From the NCBI RefSeq assembly GCF_009363715.1, contig NZ_CP045404.1, positions 3,130,001 to 3,194,000 on the forward strand: DNA of 64,000 bases. Reading direction: 5' to 3'. The number at the start of each line of letters is the position of its first letter. Position 1 is the stretch's first letter. The position numbers were made by a program, and so were the translations under genes. Origin of the DNA: Roseovarius sp. THAF9 (GTDB taxonomy: Bacteria > Pseudomonadota > Alphaproteobacteria > Rhodobacterales > Rhodobacteraceae). Shown piece after piece: positions 27,446 to 36,718 of the stretch. The notes below the pieces were generated by a model. That model worked only from the letters and a program-made list of their open reading frames with translations, did no database searches and was not told the origin of the DNA.

Positions 27446-28153
27446 ATGAGCAGCAAGCCCGAGATCAACGACCAGATGCGCGACCACATCATCGCGCAAC
27501 CCGATGTTATCCTTGAGGATCAAGACCTTATGCGCGCCCTCATCGCCGCGAACGAACGCGCGATGGGCAACAATATCGTCGACCTGCGCGGCATCGCAAT
27601 GGACCGGCTCGAGGCGCGGCTGGAGCGGCTGGAGGATACCCACCGCTCAGTCATCGCCGCCGCCTACGAAAACCTCGCCGGCACCAACCAGGTGCACCGC
27701 GCCATCCTGCGCATGCTCGACCCTGTCGAGTTCGAGGACTTTCTCAAGGATCTCGGCGGCGACGTCGCCACCATCCTGCGCGTCGATTGCGTCAAGCTGG
27801 TACTGGAATCCGTCCAGAACGACGACGACCCCGCCGTGAAGCGCCTGGGCGACGTGCTGTCCGTGGCCGAACCCGGTTTCATCGAGCAATATCTCGGCGC
27901 CCGCCACTCCGGCCCCGTGCGTCAGGTCACCCTGCGCCAGGTCCACGAGGGCGACGCCCGCATCTATGGCCGCGAGGCCGAGTTCATGCGCTCCGAGGCG
28001 TGCCTGCTGCTCGATTTCGGCGAAAACCGCCTGCCCGGCCTGCTGGTCTTAGGCTCCGAGGATCCGCACCAGTTCAGCCCGCAACAGGGCACCGACCTTC
28101 TGTCCTTCTTCGCGGGCATCTTCGAACGAGCCATGCGCCGCTGGCTGTCATGA
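27446..28153 (+). CDS. DUF484 family protein
   Basis: This is a 235-residue GAF-like protein of the DUF484 family, which is regularly encoded just before xerC. A heptad-like region with LEARLERLEDTHRSVIAAAYENLAG (about residues 48-75) precedes the GAF-like domain. The ending LLSFFAGIFERAMRRWL is typical. AGAGG lies before the ATG, and the stop overlaps the xerC start (ATGA). Its role is unknown; gene order suggests a link to chromosome dimer resolution or cell division. Confidence 0.86.
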   Translation: MSSKPEINDQMRDHIIAQPDVILEDQDLMRALIAANERAMGNNIVDLRGIAMDRLEARLERLEDTHRSVIAAAYENLAGTNQVHRAILRMLDPVEFEDFLKDLGGDVATILRVDCVKLVLESVQNDDDPAVKRLGDVLSVAEPGFIEQYLGARHSGPVRQVTLRQVHEGDARIYGREAEFMRSEACLLLDFGENRLPGLLVLGSEDPHQFSPQQGTDLLSFFAGIFERAMRRWLS

Positions 28154-29082
28154 TCTCGGCCGCGGCCCGCGACGCGCTTCAGGCCTGGCTCGATCACCAC
28201 AAGTCCCTGCGCGGTGCGTCCGATCACACGCTGGACGCTTACGCGCGCGACGTGTCCGGGTTTCTGGCCTTCATCACCCAGCATAAGGGCGAGTCTCAAG
28301 GCCTCGGCGCGCTGGCCAAGCTCACCGTCTCCGACATGCGCGCCTGGATGGCCTTCACACGGGGCCGCGACGTGGGCGCCCGCAGCCTTGCGCGCAAGCT
28401 CTCGGCGGTCAAAAGCTTCTTTCGCTGGCTGGCCGAGCGCGATGGGGTCGATCCGGCGGCAGTCCTTGCCGCCCGCGCGCCCAAGTTCCAGCGCAAGCTG
28501 CCTCGGCCCCTGTCGCCGGACGCCGCGCGCGAGGTGATCGAGACCACCGAGGCCCAGCACCCCACCACCTGGATCGCGGCTCGCGACCAGGCCGTGATTA
28601 CCCTCCTCTACGGCTGCGGGCTGCGTATCTCCGAGGCGCTTGGCCTCACGGGCCACGCCCTGCCCGTGGGCGACAGCCTGCGGATCATCGGCAAGGGCGG
28701 CAAGGAACGCATCGTACCGGTCATCGCCCCGGCCCGCGCGGCCCTCGCCCGCTACCTCGACCTCTGCCCATACCCGACCGAGCCCGACACGCCGCTCTTT
28801 CGCGGCGCGCGCGGCGGCGCGCTCTCGCCCCGCGCGGTGCAGAAACTCATGGCCAGCGTCCGGATGCAGCTTGGCCTGCCCGCCACGGCCACGCCCCACG
28901 CCATGCGCCACAGCTTCGCCACGCATCTGCTGAACGCCGGCGGCGACCTGCGCGCGATCCAGGAACTACTGGGCCACGCCTCCCTGTCGACCACCCAGGC
29001 CTACACCGCGGTCGACACAGCCCGCCTGATGGAGGTCTACAACCAGACCCACCCCAAGGCGCGCACCCCCCACAAGGCCTGA
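28150..29082 (+). CDS. xerC: Tyrosine recombinase XerC
   Basis: This is a 310-residue site-specific recombinase that resolves chromosome dimers at dif with XerD. The N-terminal SAM-like core-binding domain spans about 8-95. The catalytic residues appear in order: Arg in YGCGLRISEALGL, Lys in IGKGGKERIVP, His and Arg in HAMRHSFATHLL, His in LLGHASLSTTQ and the nucleophile Tyr in TQAYTAVD. It starts with an ATGA overlap at the end of the DUF484 gene. Confidence 0.94.
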   Translation: MISAAARDALQAWLDHHKSLRGASDHTLDAYARDVSGFLAFITQHKGESQGLGALAKLTVSDMRAWMAFTRGRDVGARSLARKLSAVKSFFRWLAERDGVDPAAVLAARAPKFQRKLPRPLSPDAAREVIETTEAQHPTTWIAARDQAVITLLYGCGLRISEALGLTGHALPVGDSLRIIGKGGKERIVPVIAPARAALARYLDLCPYPTEPDTPLFRGARGGALSPRAVQKLMASVRMQLGLPATATPHAMRHSFATHLLNAGGDLRAIQELLGHASLSTTQAYTAVDTARLMEVYNQTHPKARTPHKA

Positions 29083-29175
29083 CCCTGTCAGCCCAAAGCC
29101 ACAAAGCCCCCACCAGACGTCGCACGCATGGATTTGCAATTGCATCCCTCCGCCCGATCCCCCATCACGGGTGCC

Positions 29176-29871
29176 ATGACCCTGCGTATGAAAGCCCTCC
29201 TCGTGCACCTGCTGACCGCCACAGGTGCGGTCTTTGCCATGCTGGCGATGCTGGCCGCCATCCAGGAGAAATGGTCGCTGATGTTCCTCTGGCTCGTGGT
29301 GGCCTTCGCGGTGGACGGCATCGACGGTCCGCTGGCGCGCAAATACGATGTAAAGACCAACTTCCCGCTCTTCGACGGCGTGCTCCTGGACCTCATCATC
29401 GACTACCTGACCTACGTGTTCATCCCCGCCTTCGCGCTCTTTGAATTCGGCCTGCTGCCCGGCTGGACCGGCTGGGTCGCGATCATCATCATCACATACT
29501 CCTCGGCGCTCTATTTCGCCGACTCGCGAATGAAGACCAAGGACAACTCGTTTTCGGGCTTCCCCGGCTGCTGGAACATGCTGGCGATCGTGCTCTTCGC
29601 GATCGAGCCCAACTTCTGGGTCTCGCTCACCATCGTGACGCTGCTGGCGGTCTCGATGTTCCTGCCGCTGAAATTCATCCACCCCGTGCGCACCAAGCGC
29701 TGGCGCTGGATTTCCCTGCCGATGATCATCGCCTGGACCTTCTTCGCCGGATGGGCCGCCTGGGTCGATTTCCACCCCGAAAGCTGGGCGCATTGGGGCC
29801 TTGTGGTAACGTCCGTCTACCTCACCCTCGCAGGCGTTGCGCAACAGCTGATCCCCGAGCGCAACGCCTAG
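29176..29871 (+). CDS. pcs: Phosphatidylcholine synthase
   Basis: This is an integral membrane CDP-alcohol phosphatidyltransferase that condenses choline with CDP-diacylglycerol in the one-step bacterial pathway. The family motif D-G-x2-A-R...G-x3-D-x3-D is readable as VDGIDGPLARKYDV with LFDGVLLDLIIDY. Later blocks SSALYFADSRMKTKDN.FSGFPGCWNM and LPLKFIHPVRTKRWR match Pcs closely. Start choice is open: ATG at 29128 gives 247 residues, and 29176 gives 231 with a weak GGGTG site upstream. Six to eight membrane helices are expected. Confidence 0.9.
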   Translation: MTLRMKALLVHLLTATGAVFAMLAMLAAIQEKWSLMFLWLVVAFAVDGIDGPLARKYDVKTNFPLFDGVLLDLIIDYLTYVFIPAFALFEFGLLPGWTGWVAIIIITYSSALYFADSRMKTKDNSFSGFPGCWNMLAIVLFAIEPNFWVSLTIVTLLAVSMFLPLKFIHPVRTKRWRWISLPMIIAWTFFAGWAAWVDFHPESWAHWGLVVTSVYLTLAGVAQQLIPERNA

Positions 29872-30308
29872 ATAAGCAACCCCGCCGCGCCTTCGTGGCG
29901 CAGCAGCCAGACCTTGGTTTCGATCCCGCCCGCGCCGGAATAGCCGCCCAAGCCAGCGGCGCCCAAGACCCTGTGGCACGGGATGATCACCGGAATCGAA
30001 TTGCCGCCGCACGCCCCGCCCACCGCCTGCGCGGGCACGCCCAGCGCCCTCGCGATGTCGCCATATTCCCGCGTCTCGCCCCACGGAATCGCCAGCATCG
30101 CCGCACAAACCTCGCGCTGAAAGTCCGACCCTTCGGGCGCCAGCGGCAAATCGAACGCCTGCAAACGCCGCTCGAAATATGCCGCCAGCTGTGCGCAGGC
30201 CTCATCCAGTTCGGGCCGCGCCTCCGCAGCCCCGGCCTGCCCCCAGCCCAAACCGACAATCGACGCGCCGTCGCTCGTCACCCGTAAAGGTCCCACCGGG
30301 CTCTCCAT
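29868..30308 (-). CDS. ogt: Methylated-DNA--[protein]-cysteine S-methyltransferase
   Basis: This is a 146-residue suicide repair protein that takes O6-alkyl groups from guanine onto its own cysteine. The active-site motif IPCHRVLG is present with the upstream SDFQREVCAAMLAIPWGET helix. The frame is open to a TTG at 30356, but that extension runs through a sequence resembling the lineage's gene-end motif. The ATG at 30308, with GAGG before it, is preferred. It is convergent with pcs (4-base overlap) and downstream of the OmpA-type gene. Confidence 0.9.
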   Translation of the reverse strand: MESPVGPLRVTSDGASIVGLGWGQAGAAEARPELDEACAQLAAYFERRLQAFDLPLAPEGSDFQREVCAAMLAIPWGETREYGDIARALGVPAQAVGGACGGNSIPVIIPCHRVLGAAGLGGYSGAGGIETKVWLLRHEGAAGLLI

Positions 30309-30380
30309 CCCGGCCTCGAAAACCGCCCCCGGCTTTTTCTTGCCAAAAATACTCAAATCCCGCCCTCTCGGCTCCGCGCC

Positions 30381-31349
30381 TCACTCGGTATTGAGCAGCA
30401 CCGCCTCCACCCGCCGGTTGGCCTCGCGCCCCGTTTCCGTCAGGTTGGAGGCGACGGGCGCAAGATATCCCATCCCTTCCGCCTCCAGCTGGGTGCGCGG
30501 GATATCATACTCCGACACCAGCCGCTCCAGCACCGCCGCCGCGCGGCGGCGCGACAGCGCGGTGTTGTTCTCCAGCGTGCCCACCGTGTCGGTATGCCCG
30601 ACGAGGGCAACGCGGCGCTCGGGGTCCTCGCGCAGGAACGCCGCCAGCGCCTCCAACGACGGGTGCGGCCCGGGCCCCAAGGACACCGTGCCGGTCTCGA
30701 AATCCAGGTCCGACAGCACCGCGTGCCCGCTCTGCAACAACCGCTCTGCCAGCGGCCCTGTGACCACGTCCGGCATGGCACCGGTTGTCACCGTCTCCTG
30801 CGCTGCCGCGCCGTCCTCGGCGGTCAGGCTCCCGGTCGCGGCCTCGGACTGCGCCAGCCGGATCACCTGGATATAGCCGCTGCCCGACACTTGGCTGACC
30901 AGCACGGTCACGTAATCCGAAAGCCCGTCATCGCCCTCCTTGCGAGCCGACAGGAAGCGGTAATCTCGCAGGTCCACGAACATGTCCGGCGCCGGCAGAA
31001 CAGGCGTGTTGAACCGGAAATCAAAACCGCCGCATTCCCGCGCCGCGCAGTCCAGCATGATGGAATATCCCGCCTCGATGATCTGCCGCCGCAGGGGCCG
31101 CTGCAATTGCAGGCTGGTAAGCCCCGGCGCATCCAGCCGCCACGCCTGCTGCAGGAAAAACCCTTCGGCGTCGATCGCCGGGATCTGCCCGTCGGCAAAG
31201 ACATCCGTCGGCACAAGATAGGCTTCGGCAGCCCGGCGCACCTCCCGGATCATCGTGGCGCCCTGTGGCAAGGTCAGTTCCAGCGCCCCGACGCCACCTG
31301 CGGACCAAAGGCCCAGCGCAATCCCCACCGAAGTCGCCCGCCGCCCCAC
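30381..31349 (-). CDS. Exported OmpA-family protein
   Basis: This is a 322-residue envelope protein. A signal peptide covers about residues 1-23, an uncharacterised N-terminal domain (25-175) follows, and the C-terminal OmpA-like peptidoglycan-binding domain (about 205-320) contains ALVGHTDTVGTLENNTALSRRRAAAVLERL and NRRVEAVL. It begins with GTG three bases past the preceding stop, so it ends a four-gene operon. It probably anchors the outer membrane or an envelope complex to peptidoglycan. Confidence 0.85.
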   Translation of the reverse strand: MGRRATSVGIALGLWSAGGVGALELTLPQGATMIREVRRAAEAYLVPTDVFADGQIPAIDAEGFFLQQAWRLDAPGLTSLQLQRPLRRQIIEAGYSIMLDCAARECGGFDFRFNTPVLPAPDMFVDLRDYRFLSARKEGDDGLSDYVTVLVSQVSGSGYIQVIRLAQSEAATGSLTAEDGAAAQETVTTGAMPDVVTGPLAERLLQSGHAVLSDLDFETGTVSLGPGPHPSLEALAAFLREDPERRVALVGHTDTVGTLENNTALSRRRAAAVLERLVSEYDIPRTQLEAEGMGYLAPVASNLTETGREANRRVEAVLLNTE

Positions 31350-31352
31350 CGA

Positions 31353-31925
31353 TCAGCGGGCCTGGCCGTGATATTCGGGGTTGGGCTTCATGCCCACCGC
31401 ACTGGCCATCCGGTTCGACATGCTGAAAAAGCCCACGACGGCGGCGATATCCCAGATATCGCGCTCGGAAAAGCCCGCATCACGCAACGCCTGCCGGTCG
31501 GCCTCCACCGTCTCGGCGCTCGCCTTGGTGACCTTTTCGGCAAATTCCAGCATCGCCGTCTGCCGCGCGTCCAGATCGGCGGCCCGCCAGTTCATCACCA
31601 TCGCCTCGCCCAGGGCCGGGTCGCCCGACAGTGCCCGCACCGCGGCCCCGTGCGCCACCTGGCAATACCAGCACCGATTGATCGAGCTGACCACCACCGC
31701 GATCATCTCACGCTCCAGCTTGCTCAGGCCACTGTCACCCAGCATCAGCTCGTTATACATCGCCGTGAAGGAATTGAGCTTTTCTATATCGAACGCATAA
31801 GCCCTCAGCACGTTCGGGATCATGCCCAGTTTGTCCTGGCACACGTCGAAATATTTCCGCGTGTCCTCGGGCAGCGGGTCCGCCATCGGCAGGTTCAGGG
31901 CGGTGGGCAGATCATCCTGGCTCAT
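31353..31925 (-). CDS. Peroxidase-related / carboxymuconolactone decarboxylase-family protein
   Basis: This is a 190-residue AhpD-like all-helical protein of the CMD family. The redox motif is SSINRCWYCQVAHGAAVRAL (C-x2-C-x3-H) near residue 84, as in uncharacterised peroxidase-related enzymes. MGMIPNVLRAYA-type wording (LGMIPNVLRAYAFD) near residue 33 is typical. It starts with an ATGA overlap after the GNAT gene. Alkyl hydroperoxide reduction is the family's known chemistry; the substrate here is unknown. Confidence 0.88.
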   Translation of the reverse strand: MSQDDLPTALNLPMADPLPEDTRKYFDVCQDKLGMIPNVLRAYAFDIEKLNSFTAMYNELMLGDSGLSKLEREMIAVVVSSINRCWYCQVAHGAAVRALSGDPALGEAMVMNWRAADLDARQTAMLEFAEKVTKASAETVEADRQALRDAGFSERDIWDIAAVVGFFSMSNRMASAVGMKPNPEYHGQAR

Positions 31926-32671
31926 GTGGTCGTGCCGTCCTTCTTGATACGGTAATGGTACTGTCCCACAAGCGTCATGCCGAGGGAAGAGTAGAGCGCG
32001 TTGGCCGCGTCGTTCGCGATGGTGCACAGCACGCTCACATGCGTCGCCCCCTGCCCGGCAGCCCAATGCGCCGCGTGATGCGTCAGGTGCCGGCCCAGCC
32101 CGCCGCGCCGCTCGCCCTGCCGGACCTCCAGCGCGTGGATCATCGCCACCCCGTCCGAGATCGCGACAAACCCGGTGGCCGCGGGCCGGTTCGCGGTCCG
32201 CCCGAAGAGCGACGTCTTGGGCCCCTCGACCCGGCGCATCACGTCGATCCGCGCAGGCCCGATGCCGCCTTCCTTCCAGATATCCATCTGGATCGCCATC
32301 GGCTCCCACAGGTCAAAGGTCGTCACCGGCGGCGGGTCCTCGGCAGTCAGCGTATCGACAGGACATACATACATGTTCACCGGGTCGATCACGTCATACC
32401 CGGCGGCCCGCAGCATCGCATCGAGCGACTCGTCACCATGCCGGATCATGAAGAGCAGATCCTGCCCCATTTTCCGCATCTTTGCCTCGGCCTCGGGCAG
32501 CGCGTCGCGGCCGACCGGCGTGCCCGGCTCGCGCAGCGTCGCCGCCGACACCCGCTTGCCGCCGCCCTTACCGTCGCGCAGGGTCCACGGCCCCGCGTCA
32601 AACATCTCGGCGGCGGGCCACGTGGCCTCCGTCACGGCATAAAGCGTCTTGGCATCGGGCAGCCCGCTCAT
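31922..32671 (-). CDS. GNAT-family N-acetyltransferase
   Basis: This is a 249-residue acyl-CoA transferase. The acetyl-CoA segment is VRQGERRGGLGRHLTHHAAHWA near residue 192, followed by NDAANALYSSLGMTLVGQYHYR, the usual GNAT C terminus. Its start overlaps the end of the CinA-like gene, and its end overlaps the AhpD-like gene. The acceptor is unknown. Confidence 0.85.
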   Translation of the reverse strand: MSGLPDAKTLYAVTEATWPAAEMFDAGPWTLRDGKGGGKRVSAATLREPGTPVGRDALPEAEAKMRKMGQDLLFMIRHGDESLDAMLRAAGYDVIDPVNMYVCPVDTLTAEDPPPVTTFDLWEPMAIQMDIWKEGGIGPARIDVMRRVEGPKTSLFGRTANRPAATGFVAISDGVAMIHALEVRQGERRGGLGRHLTHHAAHWAAGQGATHVSVLCTIANDAANALYSSLGMTLVGQYHYRIKKDGTTT

Positions 32672-33390
32672 GCCGGAAACGCCTCTTCCAGTTCCTTCAT
32701 GGCGCGTGTCACCTCCGCCTCGTCCTGTCCCCGGATCACCACGTTAACCCCAAAGCGCCCGTTCACGATAAACGGATACGACCCGAAGGACAGCGCGTCA
32801 TACCGCTCCGCCAATGCGCCCAGCGGCCCCGCGATGTCGCCCTCGCCGCGTTCCACGCGCAAGGTCTGCGACACCACCGGCTGCCCGCCTGTCAGCGTCG
32901 GCAACAGCCCTTCGACCATCGCCTCGAATATCTTGGGCACGCCGGCCATCACATGCACGTTCTCCAACGTGAACCCCGGCGCCCCGCTCACCGGGTTGTC
33001 GATCAGCGTCGCGCCCTCCGGCACCCGCGCCATGCGCAGGCGCGCCTCGTTGATCTCCAGCCCCTGCTTCTCGTAATGCGCCTCCAGGATGGCCCGCGCA
33101 TCGTCGCGCACGCCAATAGACAACCCAAAAGCCGCCGCCACGTTCTCGGCGGTGATATCGTCATGCGTGGGCCCGATCCCGCCCGAGGTGAACAGTTGAT
33201 CATACGCCTCCGCCAGCGCCTTGACCGCCTCTTGGATGGCGCGCGGATCATCCGCCACCACGCGCACCTCTTTCAGGTCGATCCCATGCTCGGTCAGACG
33301 GCCCGCAAGATGATGCATGTTGGCATCGCGCGTGCGGCCCGACAGGATCTCGTCACCGATCACCAGCATCGCGGCGGTTGGGTTGGGCAT
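32668..33390 (-). CDS. CinA-type molybdopterin-binding domain protein
   Basis: This is a 240-residue protein equal to the N-terminal (MoeA/MogA-like) half of competence/damage-inducible protein A; the C-terminal nicotinamide-nucleotide amidase half is absent. AMLVIGDEILSGRTRDAN and LFTSGGIGPTHDDITAE are the signatures. CinA N-terminal domains hydrolyse ADP-ribose or related pyrophosphates. It is the first gene of a leftward operon (with GNAT, AhpD-like and OmpA-type genes) and divergent from sfsA. Confidence 0.88.
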   Translation of the reverse strand: MPNPTAAMLVIGDEILSGRTRDANMHHLAGRLTEHGIDLKEVRVVADDPRAIQEAVKALAEAYDQLFTSGGIGPTHDDITAENVAAAFGLSIGVRDDARAILEAHYEKQGLEINEARLRMARVPEGATLIDNPVSGAPGFTLENVHVMAGVPKIFEAMVEGLLPTLTGGQPVVSQTLRVERGEGDIAGPLGALAERYDALSFGSYPFIVNGRFGVNVVIRGQDEAEVTRAMKELEEAFPA

Positions 33391-33436
33391 GGCGGCTCTC
33401 CTTGCGGCAGGTCTTGCTCCGGTATAGGCATGGCTG

Positions 33437-34138
33437 ATGCGCTTTCAAACCCCTCTTGAGCCGGCCACGCTGATCCGCCGCTACAACCGCTTCCTCGCCG
33501 ATATCCGGCTCGAGGACGGGCGCGAGGTCACGGCCCATTGCGCCAATCCCGGCTCGATGATGGGGCTGGCGGACGAAGGAATGCGCATCTGGGTCGAACC
33601 CAACGACGACCCGAAGAAGAAGTTGAAATACGGCTGGCGGCTGGTCGATCACGGCGACGGCCATTTCACCGGCGTCGACACCGGCCTGCCGAACAAGGCC
33701 CTTAAGGCCGCGCTGACCGCCCGCGACATCCCCGAACTGGCGGCCTATGACACCGTCCTGCCCGAGCAGAAATACGGGCAGAACAGCCGGATCGACTTTC
33801 TTCTGCGCGGCGCGGACCTGCCCGACGCCTATGTCGAGGTCAAATCCGTCACCCTGTCACGCAAACAAGGCCTTGCCGAATTCCCCGACAGCGTCACCGC
33901 CCGCGGTGCCAAGCACCTGCGCGAACTGGCCGAGATGGCCAAATCGGGCCACCGCGCCGTGCTCTTCTACCTTGTCCAGCGTACCGACTGCACGCGGCTG
34001 ACCGTGGCCGCCGATATCGACCCCGCCTATGCCGAGGCACTGCTGATGGCCCGCCTCGCCGGGATCGAGGTTCTGGCCTATGATTGTGCAATTACCCCCG
34101 AAGAGGTCGAAATTCGCCGCACATTGCCCCTGCGATGA
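33437..34138 (+). CDS. sfsA: SfsA family DNA/RNA nuclease
   Basis: This is a 233-residue protein of the SfsA family with a restriction-endonuclease-like fold. NRFLADIRLEDG near residue 17 and AHCANPGSMMGL near 32 are conserved. The acidic active site lies in NSRIDFLL...YVEVKSVTL near residue 117-137. SfsA was first linked to maltose metabolism in E. coli and later shown to bind nucleic acid. It lies 46 bases from the divergent cinA-like gene and upstream of map. Confidence 0.9.
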   Translation: MRFQTPLEPATLIRRYNRFLADIRLEDGREVTAHCANPGSMMGLADEGMRIWVEPNDDPKKKLKYGWRLVDHGDGHFTGVDTGLPNKALKAALTARDIPELAAYDTVLPEQKYGQNSRIDFLLRGADLPDAYVEVKSVTLSRKQGLAEFPDSVTARGAKHLRELAEMAKSGHRAVLFYLVQRTDCTRLTVAADIDPAYAEALLMARLAGIEVLAYDCAITPEEVEIRRTLPLR

Positions 34139-34198
34139 CCTGCCCCTCTGGTTCTCGGGCCGAATTCGGCCTACATACACCTCAAAGAATTGACTCGC

Positions 34199-35026
34199 AT
34201 GGACCCAGACGTGAACGAACAGCACCGAGGCAGACTGACCCGCGACGGTATCCGCATCCACGAGGCCGCGGATTTCGCAGGCATGCACAAAGCCGGCGCA
34301 TTGGCGGCCGAAATCCTGGACGAGGTCGCCGACCTCGTAGAGGTGGGCCAGACCACCGCCGTTCTGGACAAGTTCATCGAGGACAAGGTCAACGAGGCCG
34401 GCGCGAAATCCGCCACCATCGGCTACAAGGGCTATCAGCACGCCAGCTGTATCAGCGTCAATCACGTGGTCTGCCACGGCATCCCCGGTGACAAGAAGCT
34501 GAAGGATGGCGATATCCTGAACATCGACGTCACCGTGATCGTCGACGGCTGGTATGGCGACACCTCTCGCATGTATGTCGCGGGCAAGCGCAATCGCAAG
34601 ATCGAGCGCCTGATCCAGATCACCCATGACAGCCTGATGAAGGGGATCGAGGCGGTAAAACCCGGCAACACCTTCGGCGATATCGGCCACGCCATCCAGA
34701 GCTTCGTCGAAGGCCAGCGCATGAGCGTGGTGCGCGATTTCTGCGGCCACGGTCTGGGCCGGGTGTTCCACGCGCCGCCCAACGTGCTGCATTACGGTCG
34801 CGCGGGCACGGGGCCAAAGCTCGAGGAAGGCATGTTCTTCACCATCGAGCCGATGGTGAACCTCGGCCGCCCCGAGACCAAGGTTCTTTCGGACGACTGG
34901 ACGGCCGTGACCCGCGACCGCTCGCTCTCGGCCCAGTTCGAACACTCCATCGGCGTCACAGCGGACGGCTGCGAGATCTTTACGCTGTCGCCCGGCAACC
35001 GCTTTCACCCGACGTGGAAGGACTAG
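34199..35026 (+). CDS. map: Methionine aminopeptidase (type I)
   Basis: This is a 275-residue metalloprotease removing the initiator methionine. The metal ligands appear in order: Asp in ILNIDVTVIVDGWYGD, a second Asp in GDTSRMY, His in CGHGLGRVFH, Glu in FTIEPMVN and Glu in SAQFEHSIGV. ASCISVNHVVCHGIP is also typical. A TTG at 34190 could add three residues. It lies 60 bases after sfsA on the same strand. Confidence 0.95.
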   Translation: MDPDVNEQHRGRLTRDGIRIHEAADFAGMHKAGALAAEILDEVADLVEVGQTTAVLDKFIEDKVNEAGAKSATIGYKGYQHASCISVNHVVCHGIPGDKKLKDGDILNIDVTVIVDGWYGDTSRMYVAGKRNRKIERLIQITHDSLMKGIEAVKPGNTFGDIGHAIQSFVEGQRMSVVRDFCGHGLGRVFHAPPNVLHYGRAGTGPKLEEGMFFTIEPMVNLGRPETKVLSDDWTAVTRDRSLSAQFEHSIGVTADGCEIFTLSPGNRFHPTWKD

Positions 35027-35103
35027 GCGAAGCGCAAGGCCCGCAAGGGCGGCTTTGATCCAAAAGTGCTGTTGTTGAACTGTTGACGCACGGAATCAAG
35101 GCC

Positions 35104-35254
35104 GCAGGCCGCCGCGCGATCGCCAGACCGCCCCCCGGGCTGGCGATTGGGTGCCGATGGTGTGTCGCTCTAAAGTTTATCGGAATTTGCGGGGATCAAG
35201 TGCGCTGAAGGTCTGTGGGCCGCCAGCCCGCGGTCTGGCAATCGCGCGGCTTGC
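35104..35254. repeat. Long imperfect inverted repeat downstream of map
   Basis: The arm at 35104-35145 and the reverse complement of 35221-35254 share about 34 aligned bases with a few gaps; both include GCGCGAT-GCCAGACCGC and GGGCTGGCG. The arms enclose about 75 bases. It occupies the gap between the convergent map and benE genes, so any readthrough RNA would fold into a long hairpin. It may be a terminator, a miniature mobile element or a decayed repeat. Nothing else is seen in 35027-35308. Confidence 0.6.
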
Positions 35255-35308
35255 GACACGAGAGTCGGCCTCGTCCGCAAAGCGGTCATGCGCACGTGTC
35301 GCCGTGCA

Positions 35309-36472
35309 CTAACGGTCGTGGCCCCTCTGCAAAACCTTCACGACCTGCACCAGCCCCCCGGCCAACAGCCCCCACACGGCCCCGCCCAGCCCGAACACCG
35401 TCACGCCCGACGCCGTGACCACAAAAGTGATCACCGCCGCCTCGCGATAGTCCGCATCGCCCAGCGCGGCAGCGGTCGAATTGGCAAACACGCTCAACAG
35501 CGCCACGCCGGCCACGCTGGCCATCACCATTGGCGGCGCAAGGCCGGCGAAGGCCGTGATCACACCGGCAAACACCCCCAACACGCAGTAAAACACCCCC
35601 GCCATCACTGCCGACCAATAGCGCAACCCTGCATCCGGGTGGCTGTCCTCGTCCGCGCACATCGCCGCCGTGATCGCCGCCAGACACGTCTGCGGCGCGC
35701 CCCCCGGCGCCGACAGCACGCTGAACCCGCCGACGACACTCAACAGCGGCCCCGGCTCCGGCGCGTATCCATGCGCCCGCATCACCGCCAGCCCCGGCAC
35801 GTTCTGCGTCGCCATCGTCACCACGTAAAGCGGCAGGCCGATCCCCACCACGGCAGCCAATGAGAATTCCGGCATCACGAACACCGGCGCCGTCACCCAG
35901 CCCCCAGCGTCGAAAGCACCCAGATCACCGTAAACCAGCACCGTGATCCCCGCCGCCACGACCGCGCCCGGCACCGCCAACAGCTTGTTGATCCGGCCCA
36001 GCACGAACCAGGTCGCCAGGATCGGCGCAATCACCACCGGCGTCTCGGCCACGGCCAGCACTGGCGTGATCACCAGCGGCAACAGTACACCGCCCAGCAT
36101 CGCCTGCGCCAGCGGCGCCGGTATCGCCGCCGCCAACCGCCCCAGGGGCCGCCAAAGCCCCGAGATCACTGTCAGCGCCCCTGCCACTAGAAACCCGGCG
36201 ACTGCGCCGGCGAAGCCGGCTTCTACCGGCGCGGTTACAGCCAACAGCGCTGCCCCCGGCGTCGACCACGCCACCGAGGCGGGCATCTTCGTCCACAGGC
36301 TCAGCACGATCCCCGCCAGCCCCATCGCCAGCGCCGCCGCCATCAGGCCGGATGCCGCCTGCGCGTCGCTCGCCCCCACGGCGGCCAGCCCCTGCAACAC
36401 GATGGGAAAGGAACTGAAAAAACCGACCATGGCCACCACGAACCCGGTCGAAATCGTCTGAAGGGGCGGCAT
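35309..36472 (-). CDS. benE: BenE-family benzoate/H+ symporter
   Basis: This is a 387-residue inner membrane transporter with about 11-12 helices of the BenE family. Features include VAWSTPGAALLA near residue 68, YVVTMATQNVPGLAVMRAHGY and GGFSVLSAPGGAPQTCLAAITAAMCA. The start at 36472 overlaps the stop of the DUF3253 gene (TGATG). Substrate assignment to benzoate rests on family membership, and no catabolic genes are nearby. Confidence 0.85.
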   Translation of the reverse strand: MPPLQTISTGFVVAMVGFFSSFPIVLQGLAAVGASDAQAASGLMAAALAMGLAGIVLSLWTKMPASVAWSTPGAALLAVTAPVEAGFAGAVAGFLVAGALTVISGLWRPLGRLAAAIPAPLAQAMLGGVLLPLVITPVLAVAETPVVIAPILATWFVLGRINKLLAVPGAVVAAGITVLVYGDLGAFDAGGWVTAPVFVMPEFSLAAVVGIGLPLYVVTMATQNVPGLAVMRAHGYAPEPGPLLSVVGGFSVLSAPGGAPQTCLAAITAAMCADEDSHPDAGLRYWSAVMAGVFYCVLGVFAGVITAFAGLAPPMVMASVAGVALLSVFANSTAAALGDADYREAAVITFVVTASGVTVFGLGGAVWGLLAGGLVQVVKVLQRGHDR

Positions 36473-36711
36473 CACGTCTCTCCTTCGGCCAAACCCAGCC
36501 GGATCGGCCCCTTGGCCTCCACCGGATCGACGGCCACGCCTTTCTGCGTCGCCACCAGCGGCAGTCCTGCCGCCACCTCGCGCACCCTTGGCATCAAATC
36601 CCGCCACTCTTCGGACAACACCCGCGCCGCCTCGGACGGGCAAAAGGTCTTGCCCGCCCAACGCACCCGCGCCGGCCGCATCAGTTCTTCGGCGATCTCG
36701 TCATCCGTCAT
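36472..36711 (-). CDS. DUF3253 protein
   Basis: This 79-residue protein has the DUF3253 pattern: MTDDEIAEELMRPARVRWAGKTFCPSEAARVL, then RDLMPRVREVAAGLPLVATQKGVAVDP. A winged-helix-like fold is likely from the helix pattern. It sits between ileS and benE, overlapping the latter. The function is unknown. Confidence 0.8.
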   Translation of the reverse strand: MTDDEIAEELMRPARVRWAGKTFCPSEAARVLSEEWRDLMPRVREVAAGLPLVATQKGVAVDPVEAKGPIRLGLAEGET

Positions 36712-36718
36712 GTCGTAG

